NCBI RefSeq assembly: GCF_030548175.1
Contig: NZ_JAUORX010000006.1
Location: forward strand, 1 to 64,000
Source of the DNA: Cognatishimia sp. 1_MG-2023
GTDB lineage: Bacteria; Pseudomonadota; Alphaproteobacteria; Rhodobacterales; Rhodobacteraceae
DNA: 64,000 nucleotides
Direction of reading: 5' to 3'
This document shows positions 45,706 through 55,290 of the stretch, one piece after another; the first letter of the stretch is position 1, and each line of letters starts with the position of its first letter. The translations under genes and the position numbers were made by a program. The notes under the pieces were generated by a model. The model did no database searches, was not told the origin of the DNA, and saw only the letters and a list, made by a program, of their open reading frames with translations.

Positions 45706-46355
45706 CCAAGCCACCAATCAAAGGTGCCAGCATCGCCCACCCACGCGAAGGCGACAGGCTCTTTGCCCCCTCTGCCGCCCGCAATGCAGATGCCATCACC
45801 ACGCTGTTAACCACGCTCGCGCCGCCTACCGGCATAGCGCTCGAGATCGCCAGCGGCACCGGCCAACATATCGTCCAATTTGCACGCGAGATGCCAAGTA
45901 TCACGTGGCAACCCACTGAAGCGGACGAAGGCCGGCTTGCTAGCATTGCGTCGTATCAAACCGAGGCAAACCTGCCGAACCTCGCAGCCCCTCAACTGCT
46001 GGATGCAACAACTCCCGGCTGGTCAGAAAATCACGCGCCCAAAGACCTGATTTTCCTCGCAAACCTCCTGCATCTCATCTCAACGCCCAGCGCCAAAACT
46101 CTGATCTCAGAAGCCGCCAAAACTCTCGCGCCTAACGGCCAATTCGTCATCTACGGCCCTTTCATGCGCAATGGCAAACTCACCAGCCCGGGCGATGCGC
46201 AGTTTCACAAAAGCCTCACAGACCAAGACCCAGATATTGGCTACAAAGACACCGCAGACATCATCGCCACGGCACAAACAGTCGGCTTGGCCCACGTCCA
46301 AACCAATGACTTACCGGCCAATAACCTCGCGCTCCGCTTCCGCAAAGCCTCTTAG
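45702..46355 (+). CDS. DUF938 protein, SAM-methyltransferase-like
   Basis: A 217-aa DUF938 protein with a class I SAM-binding fold: LEIASGTGQHIVQFAREMP (glycine-rich loop, about residue 48) and LIFLANLLHLIS (motif IV-like, about 125). The family is widely conserved but its substrate is not known. It is translationally coupled to the aldo/keto reductase. Dispersed repeat copy F begins directly after the stop codon. Confidence 0.85.
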   Translation: MTKPPIKGASIAHPREGDRLFAPSAARNADAITTLLTTLAPPTGIALEIASGTGQHIVQFAREMPSITWQPTEADEGRLASIASYQTEANLPNLAAPQLLDATTPGWSENHAPKDLIFLANLLHLISTPSAKTLISEAAKTLAPNGQFVIYGPFMRNGKLTSPGDAQFHKSLTDQDPDIGYKDTADIIATAQTVGLAHVQTNDLPANNLALRFRKAS

Positions 46356-46427
46356 TTTTTTCTTGATCTAAATACCTCGGGGTGAACGGTGAAACCAAAG
46401 GTTTCACCGAGAGGGGCAGCGCCCCTC
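46356..46427 (-). repeat. Dispersed hairpin-core repeat, copy F
   Basis: TTTTTTCTTGATCTAAATAC then CTCGGGG (46356-46382), followed by two perfect hairpins: CGGTGAAACC-AAA-GGTTTCACCG (46387-46409) and GAGGGGC-AGC-GCCCCTC (46411-46427). It fills the gap between two convergent genes, where the hairpins could stop transcription from both sides. Confidence 0.78.
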
Positions 46428-46434
46428 CTCCGCC

Positions 46435-48942
46435 TTACCCATCCACGCGAATGGTCGCGTTCTTGGGATCATACGGGCTGTCACAGGTCACAACCGCATC
46501 CCAAAGTTGATCAAACATTTTGACCTTCAGCTTCGTTCCCTCAACCGCCAGCTCAGGCGTCACATAGCCCATGCCAATGGATGTCTCGAAAGCCACGGAA
46601 TACCCGCCCGAGGTCAACCGCCCAACGCGTTCCCCTTCTGGCGTATACAGCACTTCACGCCCCCAAGGGTCTGCATCCGCAGGTCCGTCAATCAAAAGCG
46701 TGCAGCACTTCACCCGCACGCCAGTTTCAACCATCGCGTCCTTACCGTGAAACTCTTTGCCCAGATCAATAAACCGCGGCAGGTCGGCTTCCATAGGAGA
46801 CGCATCACGCCCCAACTCAGTCCCAAACGCGCGATACGACTTCTCCTGACGCAACCAGTTCTGCGCCCGCGCGCCCACCAGCTTCATGTCAAAATCGGCA
46901 CCGGCTTTTTCAAGCAAATCAAACAGATAGTTCTGCATTTCAATCGGATGATGCAACTCCCAGCCCAGCTCGCCGGTATAGGCCACACGGATCGCATTCA
47001 CCGGGCACATGCCCAATTCGATCTGGCGCGCTGACAACCAAGGGAACCGCTTATTGCTTAGCGCGGTCTCAGGGTCTGCATCCTTGATCACGGCCTTCAA
47101 TACGTCCCGCGACTTTGGTCCGGCAATGGCAAACACACCCCATTGCGTCGTCACATCCTGGATCTCGATGTAGCCGAATTCATCCATCTTATCTTCGGCC
47201 GCTTTGCGCATGAAATCGGCGTCATATTCCGTCCACGCCCCCGCAGAGACCAGATAATATGAATTCTCACCATTGCGCACGATCGTGTATTCCGTGCGTG
47301 TCGTACCCGCCGCCGTCAAAGCATAGGTCAGGTTGATCCGGCCAATCTTTGGCAGTTTGTTGCAAGTGAACCAATCCAAAAACGCGGTCGCGCCCGGTCC
47401 TTTGACCACATGTTTCGTGAACGCCGTCGCATCAATCAGGCCAACACCCTCACGAATAGCCTTGGCCTCATCAACAGCATATTGCCACCAACCGCCACGG
47501 CGGAAAGAGCGCGCTTCTTCGTCAAAATTGCTCGGCGCATCAAGGGGCCCGTAATAGTTCGGACGTTCCCAACCATTCACCCAGCCAAACTGTGCGCCAC
47601 GCGCCGCCTGACGATCAAACGCGGGCGAGGTCCGCAAAGGCCGCGCCGCAGGGCGCTCTTCATCGGGGTGGTGCAGGATATAGACGTGATCATAGCACTC
47701 TTCGTTCTTGCGCGCTGCGAACTCCGTCGTCATCCAATTGCTCGAATATCGCTTGGGATCAAGGCTGGCCATATCGATCTCGGCCTCGCCATCCACCATC
47801 ATCTGCGCAAGGTAATAACCCGTGCCACCCGCCGCAGTGATCCCAAATGAAAACCCTTCAGCCAGCCACATATTCCGCAATCCAGGTGCCGGACCAACCA
47901 GCGGGTTGCCATCCGGCGTGTAACAAATCGGACCATTGAAATCATCTTTCAGACCGCTTTCTTCACAAGACGGAATGCGATCAATCATCGCCATATACTG
48001 GCCTTCGATCCGCTCCAGATCGAGCGGGAACAGGTCCGCGCGGAAACTATCCGGCACGCCATATTCAAAGCACGCTGGCGCGTTCTTTTCATAGACACCC
48101 AAAATCCAGCCACCACGCTCTTCGCGCACATAAGACTGCGCATCCGCATCACGCACCACAGGATGTTCCGCCCCGCCTGCCTCGCGATATTTTACCAGCT
48201 CCGGGTCTTTATCCATGACGATAAACTGGTGCTCTACCGGAATGGCCGGGATTTTGATCCCCAGTTTCTTCGCCGTGGTCTGGGCGTGGTTCCCCGAGGC
48301 GGTCACAACATGCTCTGCCGTAATCACCACCTGCTCGTCAGACGCAACAAGATTGCCGCCTTTTTCCACCATTTTGGTGCAGGTCACTTCCCAATGGGAG
48401 CCATTCCAATGAAAGCTATCGGCCTGCATTTTGCGCACAATATCAACGCCCCGCTGCCGCGCTCCCTTTGCCATCGCTTGGGTCACGTCGGCTGGGTTAA
48501 TGTAACCATCCGTATTGTGATACAACGCACCCTTCAGGTCATCGGTCTTGATCAGCGGCCAACGCGCCTTGATCTCATCCGGGGTCAGCCATTCATAGGG
48601 CACACCACAGGTTTCCGCAGTGGATGCATACAGCATAAATTCATCCATCCGCTCCTGCGTCTGCGCCATGCGCAGGTTACCAACAACGGCAAAACCGGCG
48701 TTTAAACCGGTCTCTTCCTCAAGCTGCTTATAGAAATCAACCGAGTACTTGTGGATATGCGTCGTCGCATAGGACATGTTGAACAACGGCAGCAATCCCG
48801 CCGCATGCCACGTTGACCCAGCCGTCAGCTCATCGCGCTCGATCAGCATCACATCATCCCAACCCGCTTTGGCCAGATGATATGCAATCGACGTCCCGAT
48901 CGCGCCACCGCCTACAACGAGGGCTTTGACTTGCGTTTTCAT
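46435..48942 (-). CDS. FAD-dependent oxidoreductase with GcvT domain (dimethylglycine/sarcosine dehydrogenase-like)
   Basis: An 835-aa two-part enzyme. The N-terminal DAO domain has ALVVGGGAIGTSIAYHLAKA (FAD site) and AGSTWHAAGLLPL, where the His is the covalent-flavin position in dimethylglycine and sarcosine dehydrogenases. From about residue 430 an FAO_M/GcvT module follows (YALTAAGTTRTEYTIVRNG; YTGELGWELHHPIEM; LTSGGYSVAFETSIGMGYV) that passes the released methyl as formaldehyde to tetrahydrofolate. Substrate is probably a N-methylated glycine from choline/betaine breakdown (inference). The ATG at 48942 follows GAAGGAG; the frame to 48981 is rejected. No linked catabolic genes. Confidence 0.88.
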   Translation of the reverse strand: MKTQVKALVVGGGAIGTSIAYHLAKAGWDDVMLIERDELTAGSTWHAAGLLPLFNMSYATTHIHKYSVDFYKQLEEETGLNAGFAVVGNLRMAQTQERMDEFMLYASTAETCGVPYEWLTPDEIKARWPLIKTDDLKGALYHNTDGYINPADVTQAMAKGARQRGVDIVRKMQADSFHWNGSHWEVTCTKMVEKGGNLVASDEQVVITAEHVVTASGNHAQTTAKKLGIKIPAIPVEHQFIVMDKDPELVKYREAGGAEHPVVRDADAQSYVREERGGWILGVYEKNAPACFEYGVPDSFRADLFPLDLERIEGQYMAMIDRIPSCEESGLKDDFNGPICYTPDGNPLVGPAPGLRNMWLAEGFSFGITAAGGTGYYLAQMMVDGEAEIDMASLDPKRYSSNWMTTEFAARKNEECYDHVYILHHPDEERPAARPLRTSPAFDRQAARGAQFGWVNGWERPNYYGPLDAPSNFDEEARSFRRGGWWQYAVDEAKAIREGVGLIDATAFTKHVVKGPGATAFLDWFTCNKLPKIGRINLTYALTAAGTTRTEYTIVRNGENSYYLVSAGAWTEYDADFMRKAAEDKMDEFGYIEIQDVTTQWGVFAIAGPKSRDVLKAVIKDADPETALSNKRFPWLSARQIELGMCPVNAIRVAYTGELGWELHHPIEMQNYLFDLLEKAGADFDMKLVGARAQNWLRQEKSYRAFGTELGRDASPMEADLPRFIDLGKEFHGKDAMVETGVRVKCCTLLIDGPADADPWGREVLYTPEGERVGRLTSGGYSVAFETSIGMGYVTPELAVEGTKLKVKMFDQLWDAVVTCDSPYDPKNATIRVDG

Positions 48943-49091
48943 GACGGGCGACTCCTTCAAAATGCGTTGAAACCATATCAACCCATTTCAATCACCCGCG
49001 CAAAATCCATCCGACCCCTCATCGCACAAAACCGACCTCGGGCCAGACCCGGGTCGGTTTCAATGCAGTTTATTCAGGAAAGTTCAGCCGC

Positions 49092-50195
49092 TTAATGCGC
49101 CTTAGCGATCACTTTGCAATTCTTGCCCTGACCATCAGAGGCGCAGTTCTTGTTCGCAAATCCGCCCTTGTGAACCTTCGGCATCGCTTTCTTGTCATTG
49201 CCATGGCTAGCAGCCTTAGGCGCCTTAGGTGTGGCATGCCCAACATCGGTGCCATGCGCCGCTTTTGGTGGTTCATATCCTTCACCAAAACCATGCGCCT
49301 CTAGCCACGCCTCGGGCGTATCAATCACCAGATCATTCAGCCCCTCGGCAATCAAAGGGCTTGGCAAAGTCTGCATTTGGTTCAAGCTTTGAATATCAAT
49401 CGTTTCAAGCACTTCCTTGATCACTGCCTCTGGCGCATGTGCCCGCAACTTGATCACAACGCCCCCAGCCAAAGACGCAAATATATAACGCATCTTTTCA
49501 TCACGACGCGCCGCTGACGACTTCGCCGTCAAAAAGTGAACGCCTTCAAACTTGTGAAAATGTTCAACATCAATCCCATTCGAAATACTCGCGCCTCTCG
49601 AGCTTTCTTTGATGTTCGTCCAGAAATAGCTCGCCCGTGGGCGGCTATCCAACAAACGCCCTAAATCGCGGCCTGTATCCACAACCCAATACGCCTGCTT
49701 CAAACGCGTTGCCAAAACCTGCGTTGGTTCGGAATACTCTGCTCGCAAATAGATCGAATGCTTCCCTTTCAGGTAAATCGCCACCTCATGTGCCAGATCT
49801 GGATTGCCTTCAGGATAATGCGGATCGTTCATGCCATCCGGCCAGCCAAAGCCCGTATGATAGGAATCGTTCCAATCAATCCGTTCCCAACCCGCCAAAA
49901 CATCCTCTGACGGTGTCGCGAAATAGCTGTTCATGGGCGCATCGCGCAAAATCGTGCGTTTGATCTTTGCGGTTTCAATCGTTGGATCAGGCAAGCCCTC
50001 GGCCATGCCAATCTTGGACAACAGATGATCTACATAAGACGGCCCTTGCCCCTCTTCATAGTGGCCATCGCTAACCACAGTCGCCTCTTGTAAAGCGGCC
50101 AATTCAACCACACGGCCGCGATACCCAAGGAAATCCAACGTCAGGAATGCGCCCAAGGCGATAACGGCAAATGCTGCAGGAATGAGTTTATACAT
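49092..50195 (-). CDS. Unknown membrane-anchored protein with His/Lys-rich tail
   Basis: A 367-aa protein I do not recognise. It has one N-terminal membrane segment (residues about 5-24, FAVIALGAFLTLDFLG), then a soluble part with an aromatic-rich RIDWNDSYHTGFGWPDGM region (about 100), YLRAEYSEPTQVLATRLKQA, and a helix EAVIKEVLETIDIQSL (about 258). The last 60 residues are low-complexity, rich in His, Lys, Ala and Gly, with two Cys (KNCASDGQGKNC). GGAGC precedes the ATG. The soluble part probably lies in the periplasm. Transcribed alone. Confidence 0.65.
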   Translation of the reverse strand: MYKLIPAAFAVIALGAFLTLDFLGYRGRVVELAALQEATVVSDGHYEEGQGPSYVDHLLSKIGMAEGLPDPTIETAKIKRTILRDAPMNSYFATPSEDVLAGWERIDWNDSYHTGFGWPDGMNDPHYPEGNPDLAHEVAIYLKGKHSIYLRAEYSEPTQVLATRLKQAYWVVDTGRDLGRLLDSRPRASYFWTNIKESSRGASISNGIDVEHFHKFEGVHFLTAKSSAARRDEKMRYIFASLAGGVVIKLRAHAPEAVIKEVLETIDIQSLNQMQTLPSPLIAEGLNDLVIDTPEAWLEAHGFGEGYEPPKAAHGTDVGHATPKAPKAASHGNDKKAMPKVHKGGFANKNCASDGQGKNCKVIAKAH

Positions 50196-50298
50196 AGCGT
50201 GCTCCGACCCATATTCGTTGGCTCACGGTAACAAGGGGATTGGGCGCAATTAGGAAGGAAAACAGGCAACATTGCGCCGTTTTCACGGGGGCCCGCCC

Positions 50299-50442
50299 TT
50301 ATTGGGCGATCACATCCACAGCAATTGGCGCGGCGGCTGTTAGCATCTGAGGCTGATCTGCCAATTTATCGCGATGCGCATCTGCTACGGCATAACCGAC
50401 AAGACAAACACTGGCGAAAATCACTGGCAAAACACGTCGCAT
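50299..50442 (-). CDS. Small secreted peptide (47 aa)
   Basis: A short gene with a good ribosome site (AAGGAGAGG, about six bases before the ATG). The product is MRRVLPVIFASVCLVGYAVA (signal peptide) followed by some 27 residues, DAHRDKLADQPQMLTAAAP and IAVDVIAQ. No family is recognised. The frame is open further upstream but without support. It lies between the unknown 367-aa gene on the same strand and the divergent panC. Confidence 0.5.
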   Translation of the reverse strand: MRRVLPVIFASVCLVGYAVADAHRDKLADQPQMLTAAAPIAVDVIAQ

Positions 50443-50614
50443 CAAAGCCTCTCCTTTGCGAATACTTAAAGGTTCCTTCAACATCGTGCCGAAAATGCGG
50501 ACCAAACTTTGCCGATTCCAAGGCAATGCACGCGACGTTACGGCCAAGACATACCCCTTGCCGCAGTGCAGAACCATTTGCTAAACCCAAGACACTGTTA
50601 AGAAAGAGGTGCCC

Positions 50615-51454
50615 ATGCAGGTCTGCCGCACGATCTCCGACGGTCGCAACACCGTCGCAACCTTTCGCCAAGCGGGCGAAAGTGTCGGTTTGGTTCCCAC
50701 CATGGGCTTTCTGCACGCGGGCCACATGGAACTGGTCGCCGCCGCCAAGGCCCGCGCGGACCGCGTTGTTGTCACCATCTTTGTGAACCCAACGCAGTTT
50801 GGCGATGCCTCTGATCTGGATAGCTATCCACGTGACGAAAAGCGTGATCTGCAAATGCTCGAGGCCGCCGGCGTTGATATGGTGCTGATCCCCGAAGTGA
50901 TTGACGTCTATCCAGAGGGCGACGAAACCATCGTCGAAACCACCCGCATGGCCAACATGCTGCACGGCCTCGTGCGTCCTGGCCATTTCCGCGGCGTGAC
51001 CACCGTCGTCGCGCGGCTGTTCAACTTTGTGCAGCCGGATTTGGCATGCTTTGGCGAAAAAGACTACCAGCAGCTTCAAATCATCAAGCGCATGACACGC
51101 GATCTGGCCTTCCCAATTGAAATCATCGGCGTGCCCATCGTACGAGAAGCGGACGGCTTGGCCATGTCTTCGCGCAACGTGCGCCTAAACGCCGAAGACC
51201 GCGCCGCTGCCCTTATCATTTCCCAATCCCTAAACGCTGCAGAAGCGCTAACAGACAAAACCGTCGAGTCCCTGCGCGAAACCATTGCCCACACCATCAA
51301 TTCAGAGCCCCGCGCTACCATCCACGGGCTTGATATTGTCCAGGCAGAAACACTGAACGACATCAGTGGCGTTCTGACCTCCCCTGCCGCCATTATGCTG
51401 TCCGTCGAATTCGGCGGCGTCCTTCTCCTTGATCAAAGGGTCATCCAGCCATGA
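50615..51454 (+). CDS. panC: Pantothenate synthetase
   Basis: A 279-aa enzyme that joins pantoate and beta-alanine with ATP. It has [15 protein letters not shown] (HIGH-like ATP site), [42 protein letters not shown] and the KMSKS-like [15 protein letters not shown] at 50603-50609 fits the ATG at 50615; a GTG at 50609 is less likely. It overlaps panB by four bases, so the two last steps of pantothenate synthesis are made from one message. Confidence 0.97.
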   Translation: MQVCRTISDGRNTVATFRQAGESVGLVPTMGFLHAGHMELVAAAKARADRVVVTIFVNPTQFGDASDLDSYPRDEKRDLQMLEAAGVDMVLIPEVIDVYPEGDETIVETTRMANMLHGLVRPGHFRGVTTVVARLFNFVQPDLACFGEKDYQQLQIIKRMTRDLAFPIEIIGVPIVREADGLAMSSRNVRLNAEDRAAALIISQSLNAAEALTDKTVESLRETIAHTINSEPRATIHGLDIVQAETLNDISGVLTSPAAIMLSVEFGGVLLLDQRVIQP

Positions 51455-52260
51455 GCAAACAAACTCCAATCCGCCGCACAACCGTTCCCCAAATCGCGGC
51501 GCGCAAAGGCGGAGAGCCCATCGTCTCGCTCACCAGCTACCACGCCCACACGGCGGCCATCGTTGATAAATACGCCGACTTTATCCTTGTCGGCGATAGT
51601 CTAGGCATGGTCATGCACGGCATGGAAAGCACCATCGGCGTGCCACTTGATCTAATGATCATGCACGGCAAAGCCGTGGTCAAAGGCACCAAACAAGCGC
51701 TGATCGTGGTTGATATGCCCTTCGGCACTTACGAAGAAAGCCCTGCCGTAGCTTTCCGCAACGCAGCCAAAATCATGAAAGAAACCGGCTGTGGCGCGGT
51801 CAAACTCGAAGGCGGCGCACGCATGGCTGAAACCATCCATTTCCTTGTGGAACGCGGCATTCCCGTCATGGCGCACATCGGCCTGACCCCACAATCCAGC
51901 CACGTCATGGGCGGCTTTAAAACCCAAGGCCGTGATGAAGCAGGTTGGGACGCTATTATCCAAGACGCCAAAGCCGTCGCCGAAGCAGGCGCATTTGCGG
52001 TGGTCGTCGAAGGTGTCGTTGAACCCCTCGCCGTCAAAATCACCAAAGAATGCCCAATCCCAACCATCGGCATCGGCGCATCCGCAGAATGCGACGGCCA
52101 AATCCTCGTCCTCGAAGACATGCTAGGCCTGAACGAATGGACACCTAAGTTCGTCAAAGTCTACGGCGACCTCGGCCCAGCCATTGAACGTGCCGTGTCA
52201 GAATACGCCGAAGAGGTCAAAACACGGGCCTTCCCTTCGGAAGACGAAGTTTATAAATAA
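51451..52260 (+). CDS. panB: 3-methyl-2-oxobutanoate hydroxymethyltransferase
   Basis: A 269-aa enzyme that adds a one-carbon unit from methylene-tetrahydrofolate to 2-oxoisovalerate, giving ketopantoate. Features: [19 protein letters not shown] and [12 protein letters not shown] (metal site), [32 protein letters not shown] and [13 protein letters not shown] with the catalytic Glu, then [15 protein letters not shown] hairpin (52273-52298, 8 pairs, no T-run) follows the stop. Its substrate comes from the branched-chain pathway of ilvC and ilvD in this window. Confidence 0.97.
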   Translation: MSKQTPIRRTTVPQIAARKGGEPIVSLTSYHAHTAAIVDKYADFILVGDSLGMVMHGMESTIGVPLDLMIMHGKAVVKGTKQALIVVDMPFGTYEESPAVAFRNAAKIMKETGCGAVKLEGGARMAETIHFLVERGIPVMAHIGLTPQSSHVMGGFKTQGRDEAGWDAIIQDAKAVAEAGAFAVVVEGVVEPLAVKITKECPIPTIGIGASAECDGQILVLEDMLGLNEWTPKFVKVYGDLGPAIERAVSEYAEEVKTRAFPSEDEVYK

Positions 52261-52319
52261 CGCAATCAAATAGGTGGCCCTGAATTTGCTGGGCCGCCAA
52301 CATAGCAAAAGAGCATTTG

Positions 52320-52985
52320 ATGAGAAGTTTTTTTAATGGCGGCGCAAGCGTCACCGCGACTTATTGGGGTGGTATTGTAGGGTCTTCGTTTATCCTCAAG
52401 CTCTACGTCTTTTTTTTCAACAATCAGACGATAACCAACCCCGACTGGCAATTCGTGGAGCAGCTTCATGCTGTCCACAACTACATAGTTTTGGCCTTCA
52501 CTGTTCTTTTTGGTTTTCTATTCAGAGCAATGATAAAATCATGTTTCAATGATCGGACGCCTGGTTTTTGGGGTGGGCTTGGGATCGCAATTGCAGGCCT
52601 GCGCTTTGCTACGCTTGCGTTCTCCTGCTTCACCCTATTTTTCCCATCCGTGGCTACGCCACGCGCGCTTATCGAAGCTGAACTCAAGCAATTGAACCAG
52701 CAGCTCCCAATGAAAGTGGATGAGTTCGTCGTTATGCAGCGCGTAAAAATTGAGAATGATTTCATTGTTTATTTCTACAATGTTGAGGCCAAATTAGAGG
52801 AAAGTGAGCGCGATGGTATGCAAAACATGTTTATCTCGGATCAGGTATTGGCCAAAGAAATTTGCAGAGAGATCGAAAGTTACCTCAATGGGGGAATCAA
52901 AGGCATTACCTACGATTTCGATTACCTAAACACGACGCTTTCGGCTGTACTCACTTCCGAGGATTGTGCCGCGCTCAACCGATAA
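52320..52985 (+). CDS. Unknown membrane protein, AT-rich
   Basis: A 221-aa protein of unknown function. Three membrane segments are likely: about residues 15-33, 50-70 (NYIVLAFTVLFGFLF) and 85-107 (GLRFATLAFSCFTLFFP). The C-terminal 110 residues are soluble and charged (IEAELKQLNQQLPMKVDEF; REIESYLNGGIKGITYDFDY). Base composition is visibly richer in A and T than the flanking panB and glsA genes and codon use differs, which suggests acquisition from elsewhere (inference). A TTG at 52317 precedes the ATG at 52320; the ribosome site (AAAGAG) is weak. Confidence 0.6.
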   Translation: MRSFFNGGASVTATYWGGIVGSSFILKLYVFFFNNQTITNPDWQFVEQLHAVHNYIVLAFTVLFGFLFRAMIKSCFNDRTPGFWGGLGIAIAGLRFATLAFSCFTLFFPSVATPRALIEAELKQLNQQLPMKVDEFVVMQRVKIENDFIVYFYNVEAKLEESERDGMQNMFISDQVLAKEICREIESYLNGGIKGITYDFDYLNTTLSAVLTSEDCAALNR

Positions 52986-53054
52986 AATTCTGATGTTATG
53001 GGAAAGCTTTAAGTCCTGTCATTTTAAACTTAAATTGCCAAGCATCTATTTGAG

Positions 53055-53201
53055 ATGTCGAATTTGGACACATGCGTCCGGAATTTGAATCCTATTTACC
53101 AAGTGCGCTATGACAACTCCACGTTCATAGCGCGCCTCACCCCCAAACAATGCGCCGAAGGCTACGAGCACGAAGACCTCAAGATCAAAAAGCGGATATA
53201 A
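53055..53201 (+). CDS. Putative small ORF (48 aa) or gene remnant
   Basis: The 366-base gap between the AT-rich gene and glsA holds one short frame with protein-like sequence: MSNLDTCVRNLNPIYQVRY, then DNSTFIARLTPKQCAEGYE and HEDLKIKKRI before TAA. No ribosome site is clear. Dispersed repeat copy G starts ten bases after the stop, as copy F does after a real gene, which supports this being a gene end. It may be the surviving 3' part of a larger lost gene. Confidence 0.3.
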   Translation: MSNLDTCVRNLNPIYQVRYDNSTFIARLTPKQCAEGYEHEDLKIKKRI

Positions 53202-53210
53202 CAAACGGCA

Positions 53211-53257
53211 TTTTCTTGACTTAAATACCTCCGCCGGAGGCATCCAACCATGCCTCC
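53211..53257 (-). repeat. Dispersed hairpin-core repeat, copy G
   Basis: TTTTCTTGACTTAAATACC then CCTCCG-C-CGGAGG (53228-53240), close to copy B in reverse. A second hairpin GGAGGCA / TGCCTCC (53236-53257) overlaps it. Confidence 0.72.
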
Positions 53258-53351
53258 CGCACACCATTTGCGTTTATCCCCAAACCAAATAACCAGTTGA
53301 TGTCTCGCCCGTTCTGACCCACCAATAGCGCAGGCAATCAGGACAGCGACC

Positions 53352-54263
53352 GTGGACATTCAAAGCATCATCAACCGCATCGCAAGCGATGTCAGCACCG
53401 CGTCAGATCGCGGTCAGGTGGCGGATTACATCCCTGAGTTGGCCTCAATTGATCCAAACCAATTCGGTATTTCCGTGGCCTTGCCAGATGGCACCTGCTT
53501 TTCCGCAGGCGATGCACAAACCCCGTTTTCCATCCAATCGGTGTCCAAAGTCTTCACCCTCGCTCTCGCACTTGGCCGCTTTGGCGATCAACTTTGGACG
53601 CGCGTTGGCCGTGAACCCTCTGGCCTACCGTTCAATTCGATCCTTCAGCTCGAACAAGAAAACGGCATTCCCCGAAATCCCTTCATCAATGCAGGGGCCA
53701 TTGCGATCACTGACTCGATCCTGACGGGTCACGAACCCAAAGAAGTCTTGGGCGAATTGCTGCGTTTCGTGCAAACCTCCGCCGAAGACGCTGACATCCA
53801 CATAAACGACACCGTCGCCCACTCTGAAACCGAACATGGTGATCGCAATCTCGCACTTGCCCACTTCATGGCATCCTACGGCAACCTGCAAAACCACCCC
53901 GATCGCACCTGCGGCACCTATTTCCACCAATGCGCCATCGAAATGTCGTGCCAACAGCTTGCAATGGCTGGGCGCTTCCTCACCGGCCACCCCGATGCAC
54001 CACGCTTGATTTCCTTGCAACGCACCCGCCGCATCAACGCCTTGATGCTGACCTGTGGACACTACGACGGGTCTGGTGATTTCGCCTATCGCGTCGGCCT
54101 GCCCGGTAAAAGCGGCGTGGGCGGCGGCATCTTGGTAATCGCCCCCAACCGCGCCTCAATCGCGGTCTGGTCACCGGGCCTAAACGAATACGGCAACTCG
54201 CAACTCGGCACTTATGCTATTGAAAAATTTGCGCAAATGACTGGTTGGTCCGTGTTCGGCTAA
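53352..54263 (+). CDS. glsA: Glutaminase
   Basis: A 303-aa serine-dependent beta-lactamase-like enzyme that hydrolyses glutamine to glutamate and ammonia. The nucleophile is in [16 protein letters not shown] (SxxK, about residue 64), followed by [21 protein letters not shown] and the C-terminal [17 protein letters not shown] (KSG triad). The start is GTG at 53352. It ends two bases from the convergent LysR gene. Confidence 0.95.
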   Translation: MDIQSIINRIASDVSTASDRGQVADYIPELASIDPNQFGISVALPDGTCFSAGDAQTPFSIQSVSKVFTLALALGRFGDQLWTRVGREPSGLPFNSILQLEQENGIPRNPFINAGAIAITDSILTGHEPKEVLGELLRFVQTSAEDADIHINDTVAHSETEHGDRNLALAHFMASYGNLQNHPDRTCGTYFHQCAIEMSCQQLAMAGRFLTGHPDAPRLISLQRTRRINALMLTCGHYDGSGDFAYRVGLPGKSGVGGGILVIAPNRASIAVWSPGLNEYGNSQLGTYAIEKFAQMTGWSVFG

Positions 54264-54264
54264 G

Positions 54265-55197
54265 CTATCTCTGATCATCCGTCCCAAAAACGTGGTCAGA
54301 AACCTCGCCAATCAAATCAACGAACCAAGCGCCCAAGGGATGCGAAAACAGCCGTTTATGCCAAATGACCTCTAGGCTCCTATAAGCATCAGGCGCGACC
54401 AGTGGACAGTCACAGGCAACCAGCCCCGCCTCTTTCGCCATATGATCCACCATCGGCTGCGGTGCCGTCATGATGGCATCCGTTTCCAACAAAACCTGCC
54501 GCGCCGACATAAAGTTGGTAACGGTCAAACACACCTGCCGCTGCATCCCCCTTGCCTCCAGCGCATCATCTGCCCAGCCCCGCATATCACCCCTTGGATT
54601 TAGCAAAACATGACGCGCCCCTGCATAGCCCTCCGCCGTCATTGGCTTTTGAGCAAGTGGATGCCCCACACGCATGATGCACCCATAGTCCGCAACGGCG
54701 CAGATTTGCTTCTCAAAACGTTTCGGCAAGGCTCCAAAGGACGCCACAGCCAAATCCACTTCCCCACGATCCAGCATCTCATAAGATTGCCCAGAGGTTG
54801 GCACCAACCGCAGGTTCAGACCCGGCGCACGTTCGGCAAGGGCCACTGCCAATCCGGGGACAATCAGCGCCTCAAACAGGTCAACCGTCGCAATAGAGAT
54901 AACGCCCTGCGCCGTTGCCGGATCAAACGGCCTCTGATCCAAAACTTGCGAGAGTTCCTCTAATATCTGATGCACCGGACCCGCCAATTCCTGCGCGCGT
55001 GCGGTGGGCAACAACCCGTCAGGCCCACGCGTGAAAAGCTCATCCTCAAGAACATCACGCAGCCGCCTTAAAGCGTTTGACACCGCAGGCTGAGACAGTC
55101 CCACACGATGCCCCGCCTGGGTGATATGGCGCTCTGCATAGATGGCATCAAACACCACCAACAAATTCAAATCGAGTTTTCTAAGGTTCACAACCAT
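54265..55197 (-). CDS. LysR-family transcriptional regulator
   Basis: A 310-aa LysR protein: an N-terminal winged HTH (LDLNLLVVFDAIYAERHITQ; LSQPAVSNALRRLRD) and a periplasmic-binding-like effector domain (about residues 90-300). The LDLNLL and HITQAG sequences fall in the NodD/NahR-like group. It is divergent from the SDR gene across 93 bases that include an AT-rich stretch with ATATA and TATAT halves (55223-55243), a possible LysR site. Its target is probably that SDR gene (inference). Confidence 0.92.
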   Translation of the reverse strand: MVVNLRKLDLNLLVVFDAIYAERHITQAGHRVGLSQPAVSNALRRLRDVLEDELFTRGPDGLLPTARAQELAGPVHQILEELSQVLDQRPFDPATAQGVISIATVDLFEALIVPGLAVALAERAPGLNLRLVPTSGQSYEMLDRGEVDLAVASFGALPKRFEKQICAVADYGCIMRVGHPLAQKPMTAEGYAGARHVLLNPRGDMRGWADDALEARGMQRQVCLTVTNFMSARQVLLETDAIMTAPQPMVDHMAKEAGLVACDCPLVAPDAYRSLEVIWHKRLFSHPLGAWFVDLIGEVSDHVFGTDDQR

Positions 55198-55290
55198 TCA
55201 CCACGTGAATAAAAATCATTCCATATATCCATTTCACTTATATCGATAATCGACGCATCAGGGCAGCACAACATTCAATAGGAGCGCCAA

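Noticed and set aside
44205-46355. Thioesterase, aldo/keto reductase and DUF938 methyltransferase-like genes as a biosynthetic cluster
   Set aside because: Only the last two are coupled, no core synthase or transporter is present, and all are common single housekeeping-type genes.
52273-52298. Hairpin after panB as terminator
   Set aside because: Eight pairs with a G-T pair, a 10-base loop and no T-run; too weak to list alone.
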